Below are positions 8,237 to 16,654 of a DNA stretch of 45,915 nt, piece after piece. Source of the stretch: an uncultured Bacteroidales bacterium (lineage in GTDB: Bacteria > Bacteroidota > Bacteroidia > Bacteroidales > Bacteroidaceae). The position numbers and the translations under genes are program-made. Every line of letters begins with the position of its first letter. Position 1 is the stretch's first letter. Where the stretch lies: NCBI GenBank assembly GCA_937916465.1, contig CALFTK010000049.1, positions 1-45,915 of the forward strand, given 5' to 3'. The notes below the pieces were generated by a model. It did no database searches and was not told the origin of the DNA. It was given only the letters and a program-made list of their open reading frames with translations.

Positions 8237-9265
8237 ATGAGTAGAGTTGCCATAGTTATTTTAAACTGGAATGGTAGTGATATGCTACAGAAATTCCTTC
8301 CTACACTGGTAGAATATACTGCAATAAATGGTGTGGAAATTATTGTTGCAGACAACAATTCTACCGATAATTCCATGCAGATGATGCAGGAAAGATTTCC
8401 GCAAATCAGGAGGATTGTACTGGATGATAATTATGGCTTTGCAGGTGGATATAACAGAGCATTGCAACAAGTAGAGGCAGAATATTATTTGCTGTTAAAT
8501 TCTGATATAGAGGTTACTGAGGGTTGGCTTGAACCAATGCTGAGCTATATGGATGCTCATGGAGAAATTGCGGCTTGTCAGCCTAAACTGATTGATTATA
8601 AGGATCCTGAAAAGTTTGAATACGCAGGCGGAGCGGGTGGCTTTATGGACCGTTGGGGCTATATGTACTGTAGAGGAAGGGTCTTTGACACTGTTGAAAA
8701 AGATAATGGTCAGTATGATAGTGTGGCTTCTCTGTTTTGGGCAACCGGAGCCTGCTTATTGGTAAGGAGTGTCGATTATTGGGCTGTAGGTGGTTTGGAT
8801 GATAAGTTCTTTGCTCATCAGGAGGAGATTGATTTGTGCTGGCGTTTGCGTAGCAGAAACAGGGGGATAGTAGCCATACCGCAGAGTAGGGTATTACATG
8901 TGGGTGGTGCTACATTGAATAGTTCAAATCCGTACAAAACATTCTTGAATTTCCGAAATAATCTGTTGTTGCTATACAAAAATCTGCCTGAAAGAGAACT
9001 TAAAAAGGTTATGTTTGTGCGTTTCTGGTTAGATATGGTTGCTGCTTTTATGTTCCTTCTTAAACTGAACACAGGAAATTTTAAGGCGGTTTTTAAAGCC
9101 AGACGAGCATTCCGAAAAATGAAACCTGAATTTGCAGACAAACGTGCTGAAAATATCTCCAAAACAGTTTTGGAGAATATTCCCGAAAGATCGGGCTTCC
9201 TGTTGGTATGGCAGTATCATCTGTTGGGAAAACGTACCTACAAGCAACTGCATGGTCAGGATTGA
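8237..9265 (+). CDS. Family 2 glycosyltransferase (rhamnosyltransferase-like)
   Basis: Probable inverting GT-A glycosyltransferase acting on a cell-surface glycan at the cytosolic side of the membrane. The 342-residue protein starts VAIVILNWNG and has the nucleotide-binding DNNSTDNS, the LLNSDIEV segment (DxD-like) and the acceptor region GGLDDKFFAHQEEIDLCWR typical of this subfamily. The C-terminal hydrophobic helix (FWLDMVAAFMFLL) may touch the membrane. It follows mtaB by 8 nt and overlaps the 3' end of the convergent ATPase gene by 10 bp. The donor and acceptor sugars cannot be told from sequence. Confidence 0.85.
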   Translation: MSRVAIVILNWNGSDMLQKFLPTLVEYTAINGVEIIVADNNSTDNSMQMMQERFPQIRRIVLDDNYGFAGGYNRALQQVEAEYYLLLNSDIEVTEGWLEPMLSYMDAHGEIAACQPKLIDYKDPEKFEYAGGAGGFMDRWGYMYCRGRVFDTVEKDNGQYDSVASLFWATGACLLVRSVDYWAVGGLDDKFFAHQEEIDLCWRLRSRNRGIVAIPQSRVLHVGGATLNSSNPYKTFLNFRNNLLLLYKNLPERELKKVMFVRFWLDMVAAFMFLLKLNTGNFKAVFKARRAFRKMKPEFADKRAENISKTVLENIPERSGFLLVWQYHLLGKRTYKQLHGQD

Positions 9266-10683
9266 CGTATCAGTTTGAACTGTTTGTCAATAATGTCCGG
9301 AAGTTCTTCCGGATAGTGAGTAACGATAATCATTGTCTTTTCTCTGTTGCTACAAAATGTTCTGATAATATCCATTACCAGACTTCTGTTGCAGTCGTCC
9401 AATCCATGTAGAGGTTCATCTAAAATTATAAGTGACGGGTTTTTGACAAAGGCACGTGCCAAAAGTACCATTCTCTGTTCTCCGCTGGATAAATTAAAGA
9501 AATCTCTATCTTTAAGTTCTTCTAATCCAAATATCTTTAACCACGCAATACAACGTTCACGTTCATTGTCATGAATCTTCTTGTATAGTCCTATTGTATC
9601 GTGCAGACCCGATGCTACAATATCTATCACAGGGTAGTGTCTGGCGTATGAACGATGCATTTCGGGCGATACATATCCAATGTTCTTTTTTATTTCCCAA
9701 ATGCTTTCACCACTGCCACGACGGTTGCCAAACAGAGATATATCACAAGCGTATGACTGTGGGTTGTCAGCATAGACCATGCTGAGAAGTGCCGATTTGC
9801 CTGCGCCGTTTTCACCAAGCAGTGCCCATCGTTCACCTTTCATTATTCTCCACTCCAGATTATTGAATATCTTTCTGTCGCCATATTGCAGAGTGATGCT
9901 GTTACATTTGACAATTTCATCCGATTCCGTTTTTACAGACGGCTGTGAAGTGAGAAGTCCTTTGAGTTCAGGACTTAATGATTTTTGCTGTGGGTTACTG
10001 TGGTAAACTTCTTTGCGTACTATAGGGTAGCAGGTGAGATTCTCAACAGGAATGACATGGGTAATAAAGTCAGGTATATCTTTTTCTCTGGATACCACAA
10101 GTATAACCTGTATGCCCCATCTGTTAGCCAGATTCTCTAACAGATTGCACAGCATAGTGCGTGTTTGTAGGTCAAGTCCAATAAATGGGCTGTCTATGAT
10201 AGTTACTTTAGGTTTTCCTGCCAATGCTTTGGCTAATTGGTATTTACGCATTTCGCCACTGGATAGTGTAACTAACTGCTTTTTCCAGATAAATCCTAAA
10301 TCGAACAGGTTGTAGAGTGTCTCTTTCCAGTCTTTATCGGCTATGTGTGGAAATATATTGCCTACAACGGGAGAATCGTCCATCTCTGTAGAGTTCCAGC
10401 GTTGCTGATAGAAGTAGGTTGGATCTGCTACACCATAACTGTCGCGAAACGTTATGTAGCGTATATCAGATGCAGATATGCAACCATACTCTACAAAGTT
10501 GTTGTCCATTAATGGATATTGTCTTAATAAAGTGTTTACCAATAGTGTTTTACCACTACCGTTAGGTCCTGAAATGGCTACTTGCCAACATCTCTTTATT
10601 GCCACATTGATGGGTGCTGCCATACGGTTTTCGGGCGCACAAGCCATTCCGTTCTCTATCTTTATTGTTATTTCTGTATCCAT
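9256..10683 (-). CDS. ModF-like protein with two ABC ATPase domains
   Basis: Soluble twin ATPase of 475 residues resembling E. coli ModF (PhrA). Domain 1 has Walker A GPNGSGKT (39-46), signature LSSGE, and a Walker B ending IIDSP, with Ser where the catalytic Glu is expected. Its switch His is also replaced (VVSRE). Domain 2 is canonical: GENGAGKS, LSSGEQR, LIILDEP and an intact H-loop (VTHYPEE). There are no membrane segments and no permease gene nearby. So it is unlikely to be a complete importer. The role is unknown even in the family, where a link to molybdate has been suggested. A hairpin repeat with an outward -7 box lies directly upstream. Confidence 0.8.
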   Translation of the reverse strand: MDTEITIKIENGMACAPENRMAAPINVAIKRCWQVAISGPNGSGKTLLVNTLLRQYPLMDNNFVEYGCISASDIRYITFRDSYGVADPTYFYQQRWNSTEMDDSPVVGNIFPHIADKDWKETLYNLFDLGFIWKKQLVTLSSGEMRKYQLAKALAGKPKVTIIDSPFIGLDLQTRTMLCNLLENLANRWGIQVILVVSREKDIPDFITHVIPVENLTCYPIVRKEVYHSNPQQKSLSPELKGLLTSQPSVKTESDEIVKCNSITLQYGDRKIFNNLEWRIMKGERWALLGENGAGKSALLSMVYADNPQSYACDISLFGNRRGSGESIWEIKKNIGYVSPEMHRSYARHYPVIDIVASGLHDTIGLYKKIHDNERERCIAWLKIFGLEELKDRDFFNLSSGEQRMVLLARAFVKNPSLIILDEPLHGLDDCNRSLVMDIIRTFCSNREKTMIIVTHYPEELPDIIDKQFKLIRQS

Positions 10684-10689
10684 TTGTCT

Positions 10690-10756
10690 GCAAAGATAGT
10701 GAAAGCGAGTGAATAAAGCTTGCTTTATTCACAACGAGCGCATTCTATCTTCGCTT
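10690..10756. repeat. Intergenic hairpin repeat, copy 3
   Basis: Opens GCAAAGATAGTGAAAGCGAG and closes CGAGCGCATTCTATCTTCGC. The inner arms GAATAAAGC and GCTTTATTC pair perfectly. It fills the divergent gap between the ModF-like gene and the methylase gene. TATCTTTG on the minus strand (10691-10698) is a -7 match facing the ModF-like gene. Confidence 0.65.
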
Positions 10757-10809
10757 TTATGCAAAGTTAATACTATTATGTTGAAAAATGTACTACCTTC
10801 GCGCCTGTT

Positions 10810-11514
10810 ATGAAACCGGCATTGTATCTTATTCCCAATCTGTTAGGCGATACACCCATAGATAAGGTGTTACCGCCATATAATAGGGAGATAATTCTCT
10901 CTATAAACCATTTTATTGTAGAAGATGTACGTACAGCAAGACGTTTTTTGAAACAGGTTGATAGGGGAATTGATATAGACAAACTTACTTTTGTTACGCT
11001 TAACAAACATACTGATAGCGCTGAAATAGCTGGTATGCTTAAACCACTGGAAAATGGCGAATCCGTAGGGGTCATATCGGAAGCCGGTTGTCCGGCTGTT
11101 GCCGATCCCGGTGCCGATGTGGTGGCAATAGCACAACGCAAGGGGCTTGATGTGGTTCCGTTGGTTGGTCCTTCAAGTATTATATTGGCTGTAATGGCTT
11201 CAGGTTTCAATGGCCAGAGCTTTGCATTCAACGGTTATTTGCCTATTGATGCCGACGAAAGAATAAAGGCTCTTAAACGTTTGGAACAGAGAGCATATTC
11301 CGAAAACCAGACACAACTGTTCATAGAGACTCCATACAGGAATGGAAAGATGTTGGCAGATATTATAAAGGCCTGTCGTCCACAAACCAGATTATGTATA
11401 GCATCGGGACTTACTTGTGATAATGAGTATGCTCGTACTATGACCATAAAAGAGTGGAGAGACCGATTGCCCGACCTCTCCAAAACTCCAACAATATTTC
11501 TTATTTACAAGTAG
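10810..11514 (+). CDS. RsmI-like SAM-dependent methyltransferase (tetrapyrrole methylase fold)
   Basis: A 234-residue member of the tetrapyrrole-methylase superfamily, closest in motifs to RsmI, the 16S rRNA C1402 2'-O-methyltransferase. It keeps the ISEAGCPAVADPG loop, the LVGPSSIILA SAM-binding segment and FIETPYRN. It is about 50 residues shorter than standard RsmI, and its N-terminus (LYLIPNLLGD) differs from the usual VATPIGN. So it may be a Bacteroidota paralogue with another target. It ends exactly where the convergent peptidase gene ends. TACCTTCG at 10794-10801 is a near-consensus -7 box. Confidence 0.78.
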   Translation: MKPALYLIPNLLGDTPIDKVLPPYNREIILSINHFIVEDVRTARRFLKQVDRGIDIDKLTFVTLNKHTDSAEIAGMLKPLENGESVGVISEAGCPAVADPGADVVAIAQRKGLDVVPLVGPSSIILAVMASGFNGQSFAFNGYLPIDADERIKALKRLEQRAYSENQTQLFIETPYRNGKMLADIIKACRPQTRLCIASGLTCDNEYARTMTIKEWRDRLPDLSKTPTIFLIYK

Positions 11515-13734
11515 TTATTTCAGTTCTCTGTCAAAGAATTCAATAATTTTTCCAAACAGATGCATACGTGTTGATTTGCCAACCAGGCTATGTTCTTTGC
11601 CCGGATAAACCTGCATATCAAACTGAATACCTTTGTCAATCAATGCCTGCATATAGACTGTTGTATTACTAAAGAATACATTGTCATCGTCCAAACCATG
11701 AACAAGCAATAGACGACCGTTAAGTTTGTCTATTCTGTTTATGGCTGATGATGCAGCATAGCCTTCGCCATTCTCCTTTGGCATCTGCATAAAGCGCTCG
11801 GTGTATGGAGCATCGTAGAAACGCCAATCGGTAACAGGTGCAACTGCAACACCTGCTTTAAAGACAGGTGTACCTTCACTCATTGACATAAGCGTATTAT
11901 AACCGCCATAACTCCATCCCCAAATACCTATTCTTTCAGCATCTATAAAGGGTAGGGTGGATAGATATTTTGCTGTTTCAACCTGATCTTTACTCTCCAT
12001 AACACCAAGTTGCAGATAGGTCTGTTTCTTGAAATCGGCGCCACGCAGGCCTGTACCTCTACCATCTACTACAGCTACTGCATATCCGTTATTTACAAGG
12101 TAGGTCTCCAGAGTGCCACCGCTATAAAAGCCGGTGTTCCAGGAGTCCATAACCTCATTTGCACCGGGTCCACCATATTGATATAGGATAAGAGGACACT
12201 TGTTGCTTGCGCTTGCATTGGCAGGTTTAACCATCCAACCATATAACTCTACACCTTCTGATGTGGTAAAGTTGAAAAATTCCTTTTGTACAAGATTGTA
12301 CTCTTTAGCCAGATTCTGTAAATCCTTATTCTCTTCTATCGTAGCTATTTTTTTGCCTTTGTTATCAATAACTGATACTACCGGAGGAGTATTCAAATTG
12401 GACCAGGTATTTACAAAATAGCTGTTGTCTGCACTGAAAACGGCATTGTTATAACCCTTGTCGGGTGTCAGACATACGCTTTTACCTTTGCTGTCTATTT
12501 TATAAACATTGCAGTTGTAGAATCCCTGTTCGTTGCTTTCGTAGTAGGCAGTACCACTTTTTGCATCGTAGCCGTGGAAAGCCAACACATCCCAATTTCC
12601 TTTGGTAATTTGACGTTCCAGTTTTCCTTTCAGATTATATAGATACAGATGGTTGTGTCCGTCTTTTTCGCTCTGCATAATAAACTTGTCGCCATAGAAT
12701 TCTGTATCCATATAACTTGTGGTCTCTATGTATCTGTTATCTGTTTCGCGCAATATAAGATTACATAGAGTGGAGCGTGGATTTGCAGCAAATACTTCAA
12801 GTTTATTCTGTCGTCTGTTAAGTGTAAAAACGAATAGGTTATTCTCTTCGTCAGCCACAAACTTTATGCGTGGTATATAGACATTACTGTCTGTTTCAAG
12901 TTCTATGTCACGTGTAACGGAACTCTTAATGTCGAATGTGTGAACAGATACTTTAGAATAGCGAGAACCTGAAACGGGGTATTGTACCTGTTTTTCGGAA
13001 AGCAGAGATTGTTCGTTTGCATCTTCCATAACTGTCTGAAAGAAAGGCATATCGAATCTGTTTACTCCATTTTCGTTGAACTTGATATATGCTACCATTT
13101 TACTGTCTGCGCTAAAGTCGAATGCAGATGTGAATGAAAATTCTTCTTCGTATGCCCAATCGGGAACACCATTGCTTATGCTGTTCTTTTTACCGTCCTT
13201 TGTAATTTGCGATTCGGAGTTGTTGAACAGTAACTTTACAAGGAAGATGTTTCCTTCTCGTACAAAGCCTATAACATTGCCATCGGGTGAAAACTTTGGC
13301 TCTTGCTGTGGACCGCCGGTTGACAATGGTTCAAGAGTGTTGTTTTTGATAGTGTATATGTAGTATTCTGCTGTACTGGAACGACGGAATATCTTTTGAC
13401 TTTTGGTTTTGATAAGTATTCTATCTTCCTTTGGTGACAGAATATAACCGTCAAAATATCTAATTCCACTATTACCGCGTACTGTAGCAAGGTCTAATAC
13501 TGTCTCTTCATAGTTTTTGTCTTTAAATGAACGCATAAGAATCCGACTATAATCGTCGTTCACTGTCAGGTAGTGTATTCCATCGGCAGTAGGGGTGATG
13601 CTACCCATGCCTTTTGCACTGAATGTGCCGTCAACAATCTGTTCCAGTTCAATCTGTTTGGCTTCTGATGTGAAAGAAACCGATACTAACATTGAAATCA
13701 ATCCAAGAATGTAACCTAATCTCTTCATATTCAT
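11515..13734 (-). CDS. Secreted DPP-IV-like prolyl oligopeptidase (S9)
   Basis: Periplasmic or surface dipeptidyl peptidase of 739 residues. An N-terminal signal peptide (MNMKRLGYILGLISMLVSVS, cleavage after about residue 25) leads into a DPP-IV-type beta-propeller (about 30-470) and an alpha/beta hydrolase domain. The nucleophile Ser lies in GWSYGG, Asp in HGLDDDNV and His in PGKEHSL. The DWAYEEEF segment fits the DPP-IV Glu pair that binds the substrate N-terminus. The Met at codon 3 is an equally possible start. It is the last gene of the long minus-strand cluster, 6 nt after the YciO-type gene. Bacteroidota use such enzymes to release X-Pro dipeptides from dietary or host peptides. Confidence 0.9.
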   Translation of the reverse strand: MNMKRLGYILGLISMLVSVSFTSEAKQIELEQIVDGTFSAKGMGSITPTADGIHYLTVNDDYSRILMRSFKDKNYEETVLDLATVRGNSGIRYFDGYILSPKEDRILIKTKSQKIFRRSSTAEYYIYTIKNNTLEPLSTGGPQQEPKFSPDGNVIGFVREGNIFLVKLLFNNSESQITKDGKKNSISNGVPDWAYEEEFSFTSAFDFSADSKMVAYIKFNENGVNRFDMPFFQTVMEDANEQSLLSEKQVQYPVSGSRYSKVSVHTFDIKSSVTRDIELETDSNVYIPRIKFVADEENNLFVFTLNRRQNKLEVFAANPRSTLCNLILRETDNRYIETTSYMDTEFYGDKFIMQSEKDGHNHLYLYNLKGKLERQITKGNWDVLAFHGYDAKSGTAYYESNEQGFYNCNVYKIDSKGKSVCLTPDKGYNNAVFSADNSYFVNTWSNLNTPPVVSVIDNKGKKIATIEENKDLQNLAKEYNLVQKEFFNFTTSEGVELYGWMVKPANASASNKCPLILYQYGGPGANEVMDSWNTGFYSGGTLETYLVNNGYAVAVVDGRGTGLRGADFKKQTYLQLGVMESKDQVETAKYLSTLPFIDAERIGIWGWSYGGYNTLMSMSEGTPVFKAGVAVAPVTDWRFYDAPYTERFMQMPKENGEGYAASSAINRIDKLNGRLLLVHGLDDDNVFFSNTTVYMQALIDKGIQFDMQVYPGKEHSLVGKSTRMHLFGKIIEFFDRELK

Positions 13735-13740
13735 TATGTT

Positions 13741-14355
13741 TTACTTGTTATCCAATATTCCTTTTCCTTCTCTTATTATCTCTTCTTCGCCGTCTATACA
13801 ATATACAACAGTAGAAAATTCAAATCCTCCTGCACCTCCGTCAATTACAATATCCACTTCGTCTCCAAACTTTTCATCTATCAGTTCCGGATTGGTCAGA
13901 TAGCCTATATCTTCTGAATCGTCGTATGGTATGGTAGTGGATAGGATAGGGGCATCCAACTGGCGGCTTATTTCACGAATAATCACATTGTCGGGGATAC
14001 GTATTCCCACCTCTTTTCTGTTGCTGAATATTTTGGGCAATCTGCTTCCTGCGCGCAGAACAAATGTGAATGGTCCAGGCAGATTGCGTTTCATTGTTTT
14101 AAAGGTGTTGTTATCAATCTGTACGTATTGGCTTATTTTGCTCAAATCGTAACAGATAACAGAAAATCTGTGTTTCTGTGGGTTGATTCCCTTGATTTTG
14201 CAGATACGTTCAATGGGGCGTTCTTTAAGGGCATGACAACCTATTGCGTAAGCTGTGTCGGTTGGATATATAATTATACCTCCACCGTTCAGTACATCCA
14301 GCACTCGGTCTATATCCCGTTGGCTGTTATTCTTTTCATACAGTTTGATAAGCAT
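13741..14355 (-). CDS. YrdC/Sua5-domain protein, YciO type
   Basis: A 204-residue YrdC-fold protein related to threonylcarbamoyl-AMP synthase, the first enzyme of tRNA t6A37 synthesis. It shows IIYPTDTAYAIGC, the ERICKIKGI segment where TsaC has KxR, and LPGPFTFVL. The sequence around these motifs resembles YciO more than TsaC or Sua5, so the activity may be weak or different. It lacks the second Sua5 domain. The start overlaps the miaA 3' end by 20 bp, and the pairing with miaA fits tRNA position-37 modification. Confidence 0.82.
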   Translation of the reverse strand: MLIKLYEKNNSQRDIDRVLDVLNGGGIIIYPTDTAYAIGCHALKERPIERICKIKGINPQKHRFSVICYDLSKISQYVQIDNNTFKTMKRNLPGPFTFVLRAGSRLPKIFSNRKEVGIRIPDNVIIREISRQLDAPILSTTIPYDDSEDIGYLTNPELIDEKFGDEVDIVIDGGAGGFEFSTVVYCIDGEEEIIREGKGILDNK

Positions 14356-15280
14356 TGCACCTCTCTTTTATATAGTTGATAATTTCCTCCTGATTGTCGG
14401 GATGAAACCAGCGTATTTCCTTATCACGTTTGAACCAAGTCATCTGTTTGCGAGAATAGATTCTGCTGTTCTGCTTAATCTTCTCTATTGCAAATTCCAA
14501 TGTCCATTCTTTACCTTCAGGGGTAGTTGCACCATCCATCCAGGCAAAAAGTTCTTTATAACCTACGGTGTTTAATGAATTGAGAGACTTGTAGGGATAG
14601 ACTCTTTTTGCTTCATCTATAAGACCGTTATCTATCATCTGTTCTACACGAGCATCTATCCTGGCGTATAGTTCTTCTCTATCTCTGGTAAGCCCCACCT
14701 TAATAATGTTAAATGGACGCTCCTTTTTTTGCCCTGAACGGAATGATGTATAGGTCTTTCCGGTCATGTAGCAGATTTCAAGTGCATGTATTACACGCTT
14801 TGGGTTCTTTCTATCCACTATGGCATAATATTCGGGGTCCAAAAGACGCAGTTCCTGTGCTAAAACTTCTAATCCCAAGCTATTGTATCGCTCTTTAAGA
14901 TTCTCTCTAACTTCCTCAGTAACAGTGGGTATGTCATCTATTCCTTTGCATAAGGCATCTATATACATCATAGAACCACCTGTTACGATAAGAGTCTCTT
15001 TGTTTTCTGCGAATAGGGTGTCTATGGTTTTTAGAACCTCTTCTTCGTATCTTGCAGCGCTGTAATAATCGGTCAAATCAAGGTTTCCTACAAAGTAGTG
15101 TTCCACCAAAGCACGCTCTTTTGGTGTTGGAGCTGCTGTACCAATAGGAATGTCGGCATACATCTGTCTGGAGTCTGCTGATATAATGGGTGAATTAAAA
15201 ATACGAGCGAGGGTGAGACACAATTCGGTCTTACCCACGCCTGTTGGTCCCAGTATTATCACCAGATTTCTGTTCGCCAT
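14336..15280 (-). CDS. miaA: tRNA dimethylallyltransferase
   Basis: Transfers dimethylallyl to N6 of A37 in tRNAs reading UNN codons. The 314-residue form starts MANRNLVIILGPTGVGKTE, with the P-loop, the SADSRQMY substrate motif, GGSMMYIDAL and the tRNA-binding region. An ATG 39 nt upstream would overlap the preceding gene and push the P-loop away from the N-terminus, so the start at 15280 is preferred. The 3' end overlaps the YciO-type gene, so translation is probably coupled. Confidence 0.93.
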   Translation of the reverse strand: MANRNLVIILGPTGVGKTELCLTLARIFNSPIISADSRQMYADIPIGTAAPTPKERALVEHYFVGNLDLTDYYSAARYEEEVLKTIDTLFAENKETLIVTGGSMMYIDALCKGIDDIPTVTEEVRENLKERYNSLGLEVLAQELRLLDPEYYAIVDRKNPKRVIHALEICYMTGKTYTSFRSGQKKERPFNIIKVGLTRDREELYARIDARVEQMIDNGLIDEAKRVYPYKSLNSLNTVGYKELFAWMDGATTPEGKEWTLEFAIEKIKQNSRIYSRKQMTWFKRDKEIRWFHPDNQEEIINYIKERCNAYQTV

Positions 15281-15302
15281 ACTATACCGTTCTGATAGCC
15301 GG

Positions 15303-15863
15303 TCAATAGAGATCGTCAAGTGAATCTATGGTGACATCGCCACCACCACCCATATCGAATCCGTCTGCATCAAGATCGTCGGAATCGAAATCTTCATCGC
15401 CATAGAAGTTTTCGTCAATGTCAAGCGATGTGGTAGATGCACTGATTGCATCAAAATCTATAAGCTGCTGTGGAGCTTCGCCACCTTTGCCTGTGCAAAC
15501 TGCTTTATCTAAAGATTTGCCGTATGAAATCTCTTTCAGTTCTATAAAGAAACAGCGGTCTGTCAGCGGATCGAATACATATATGAGTCTCTGCTTTTCG
15601 TCCTCAATAAGTTCGCTCAGTGGGGTGGACTCCATAACCCAATTGTCTATTTCTGAACTGGTGTTCATCTCTTCGCGGGTTATCTCTTCACGTTTTTCCC
15701 AGTTGTCTTCACATATAAAGAATGATGTCATCTGATCATCAGGATAACCTACCGATTCAAGAATGGCTTTGTGAAAATCCAAAAATGATGCTTCTGAATC
15801 TATCTGGATTTCTCGGTAAAAGTTATCAACTTCGTCTGATACAAAAATAAATCTGTATATCAT
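15303..15863 (-). CDS. pRiA4b ORF3-like (PF07929-type) protein with acidic tail
   Basis: A 186-residue protein of the plasmid pRiA4b ORF-3-like family. The N-terminal part has the family pattern (IYRFIFVSDEV, IDSEASFLDFHKAILESVGY, FFICEDNWEKREEIT, LIYVFD). The C-terminal 45 residues are strongly acidic and Gly/Asp-rich (DEDFDSDDLDADGFD). The family is named after a plasmid gene, but here it lies in a chromosomal operon between lpxA and miaA. No catalytic residues are known and the function is unknown. Confidence 0.75.
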   Translation of the reverse strand: MIYRFIFVSDEVDNFYREIQIDSEASFLDFHKAILESVGYPDDQMTSFFICEDNWEKREEITREEMNTSSEIDNWVMESTPLSELIEDEKQRLIYVFDPLTDRCFFIELKEISYGKSLDKAVCTGKGGEAPQQLIDFDAISASTTSLDIDENFYGDEDFDSDDLDADGFDMGGGGDVTIDSLDDLY

Positions 15864-15880
15864 ATAGTCTTGATTGTTAG

Positions 15881-16654
15881 TTAATCTCTAATTATACCAC
15901 GTTCGGAACTCTGAATGAAATCTACTATGTACTTCACCTCTTTGTTCTCTATAAGTTCCGATTCTTTTAGGGCCGCTATTGCCATAGATACGTTCATTCC
16001 GCTCTGGTATATCATGCGATATGCGTTGTGAATGGCATCTATCAACTCTTTTGAATATCCTTCGCGACGCATGCGTACCAAATTGATACCCATATATGCA
16101 ACCGGATGACGTCCGCACATAACGTATGGAGGAATATCCTTGCTACAACCTGAACCGCCCTGTACCATTACGTAACCGCCTATATGGCAGAACTGATGTA
16201 CAAGTACGCAAGCGCTAAGTGTTGCATGGTCATCTACTATTACTTCGCCTGCCAGTTTTGTGCTGTTTCCGAATATACAGTTGTTACCTACTATGCAGTC
16301 ATGAGCTACGTGCATATTCTCCATAAGCAGGTTGTTGTTTCCTACTACGGTTTTTCCTCTTGACGCTGTTCCGCGATTTATGGTAACATTTTCGCGTATG
16401 CGGTTGTTATCGCCTATTTCGGCAGTTGTATCTTCGCCAATAAACTTCAAATCTTGTGGTATTCCACCTATTACAGCACCATTGTGAATGGTGTTTCCAT
16501 TACCTATGCGTGAACCATACATTATACTTGCATGGGGCATGATTACATTGTTGTCGCCTATTATTACGTTTTTGTCTATGTAGGCAAATGGACCTATTTC
16601 TACGTTTTCGCCAATCTGTGCGGAAGGATCGACGTATGCTAAAGGACTTATCAT
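15881..16654 (-). CDS. lpxA: UDP-N-acetylglucosamine acyltransferase
   Basis: First enzyme of lipid A synthesis, adding a 3-hydroxyacyl chain to UDP-GlcNAc in the cytosol. The 257-residue protein is a left-handed beta-helix of hexapeptide repeats (from VDPSAQIGENVEIGPFAYI), with the catalytic His in NMHVAHDCIVGNN and a C-terminal helical domain. Its ATG overlaps the end of the lpxC/fabZ gene, as expected for a coupled lipid A operon. Confidence 0.96.
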   Translation of the reverse strand: MISPLAYVDPSAQIGENVEIGPFAYIDKNVIIGDNNVIMPHASIMYGSRIGNGNTIHNGAVIGGIPQDLKFIGEDTTAEIGDNNRIRENVTINRGTASRGKTVVGNNNLLMENMHVAHDCIVGNNCIFGNSTKLAGEVIVDDHATLSACVLVHQFCHIGGYVMVQGGSGCSKDIPPYVMCGRHPVAYMGINLVRMRREGYSKELIDAIHNAYRMIYQSGMNVSMAIAALKESELIENKEVKYIVDFIQSSERGIIRD

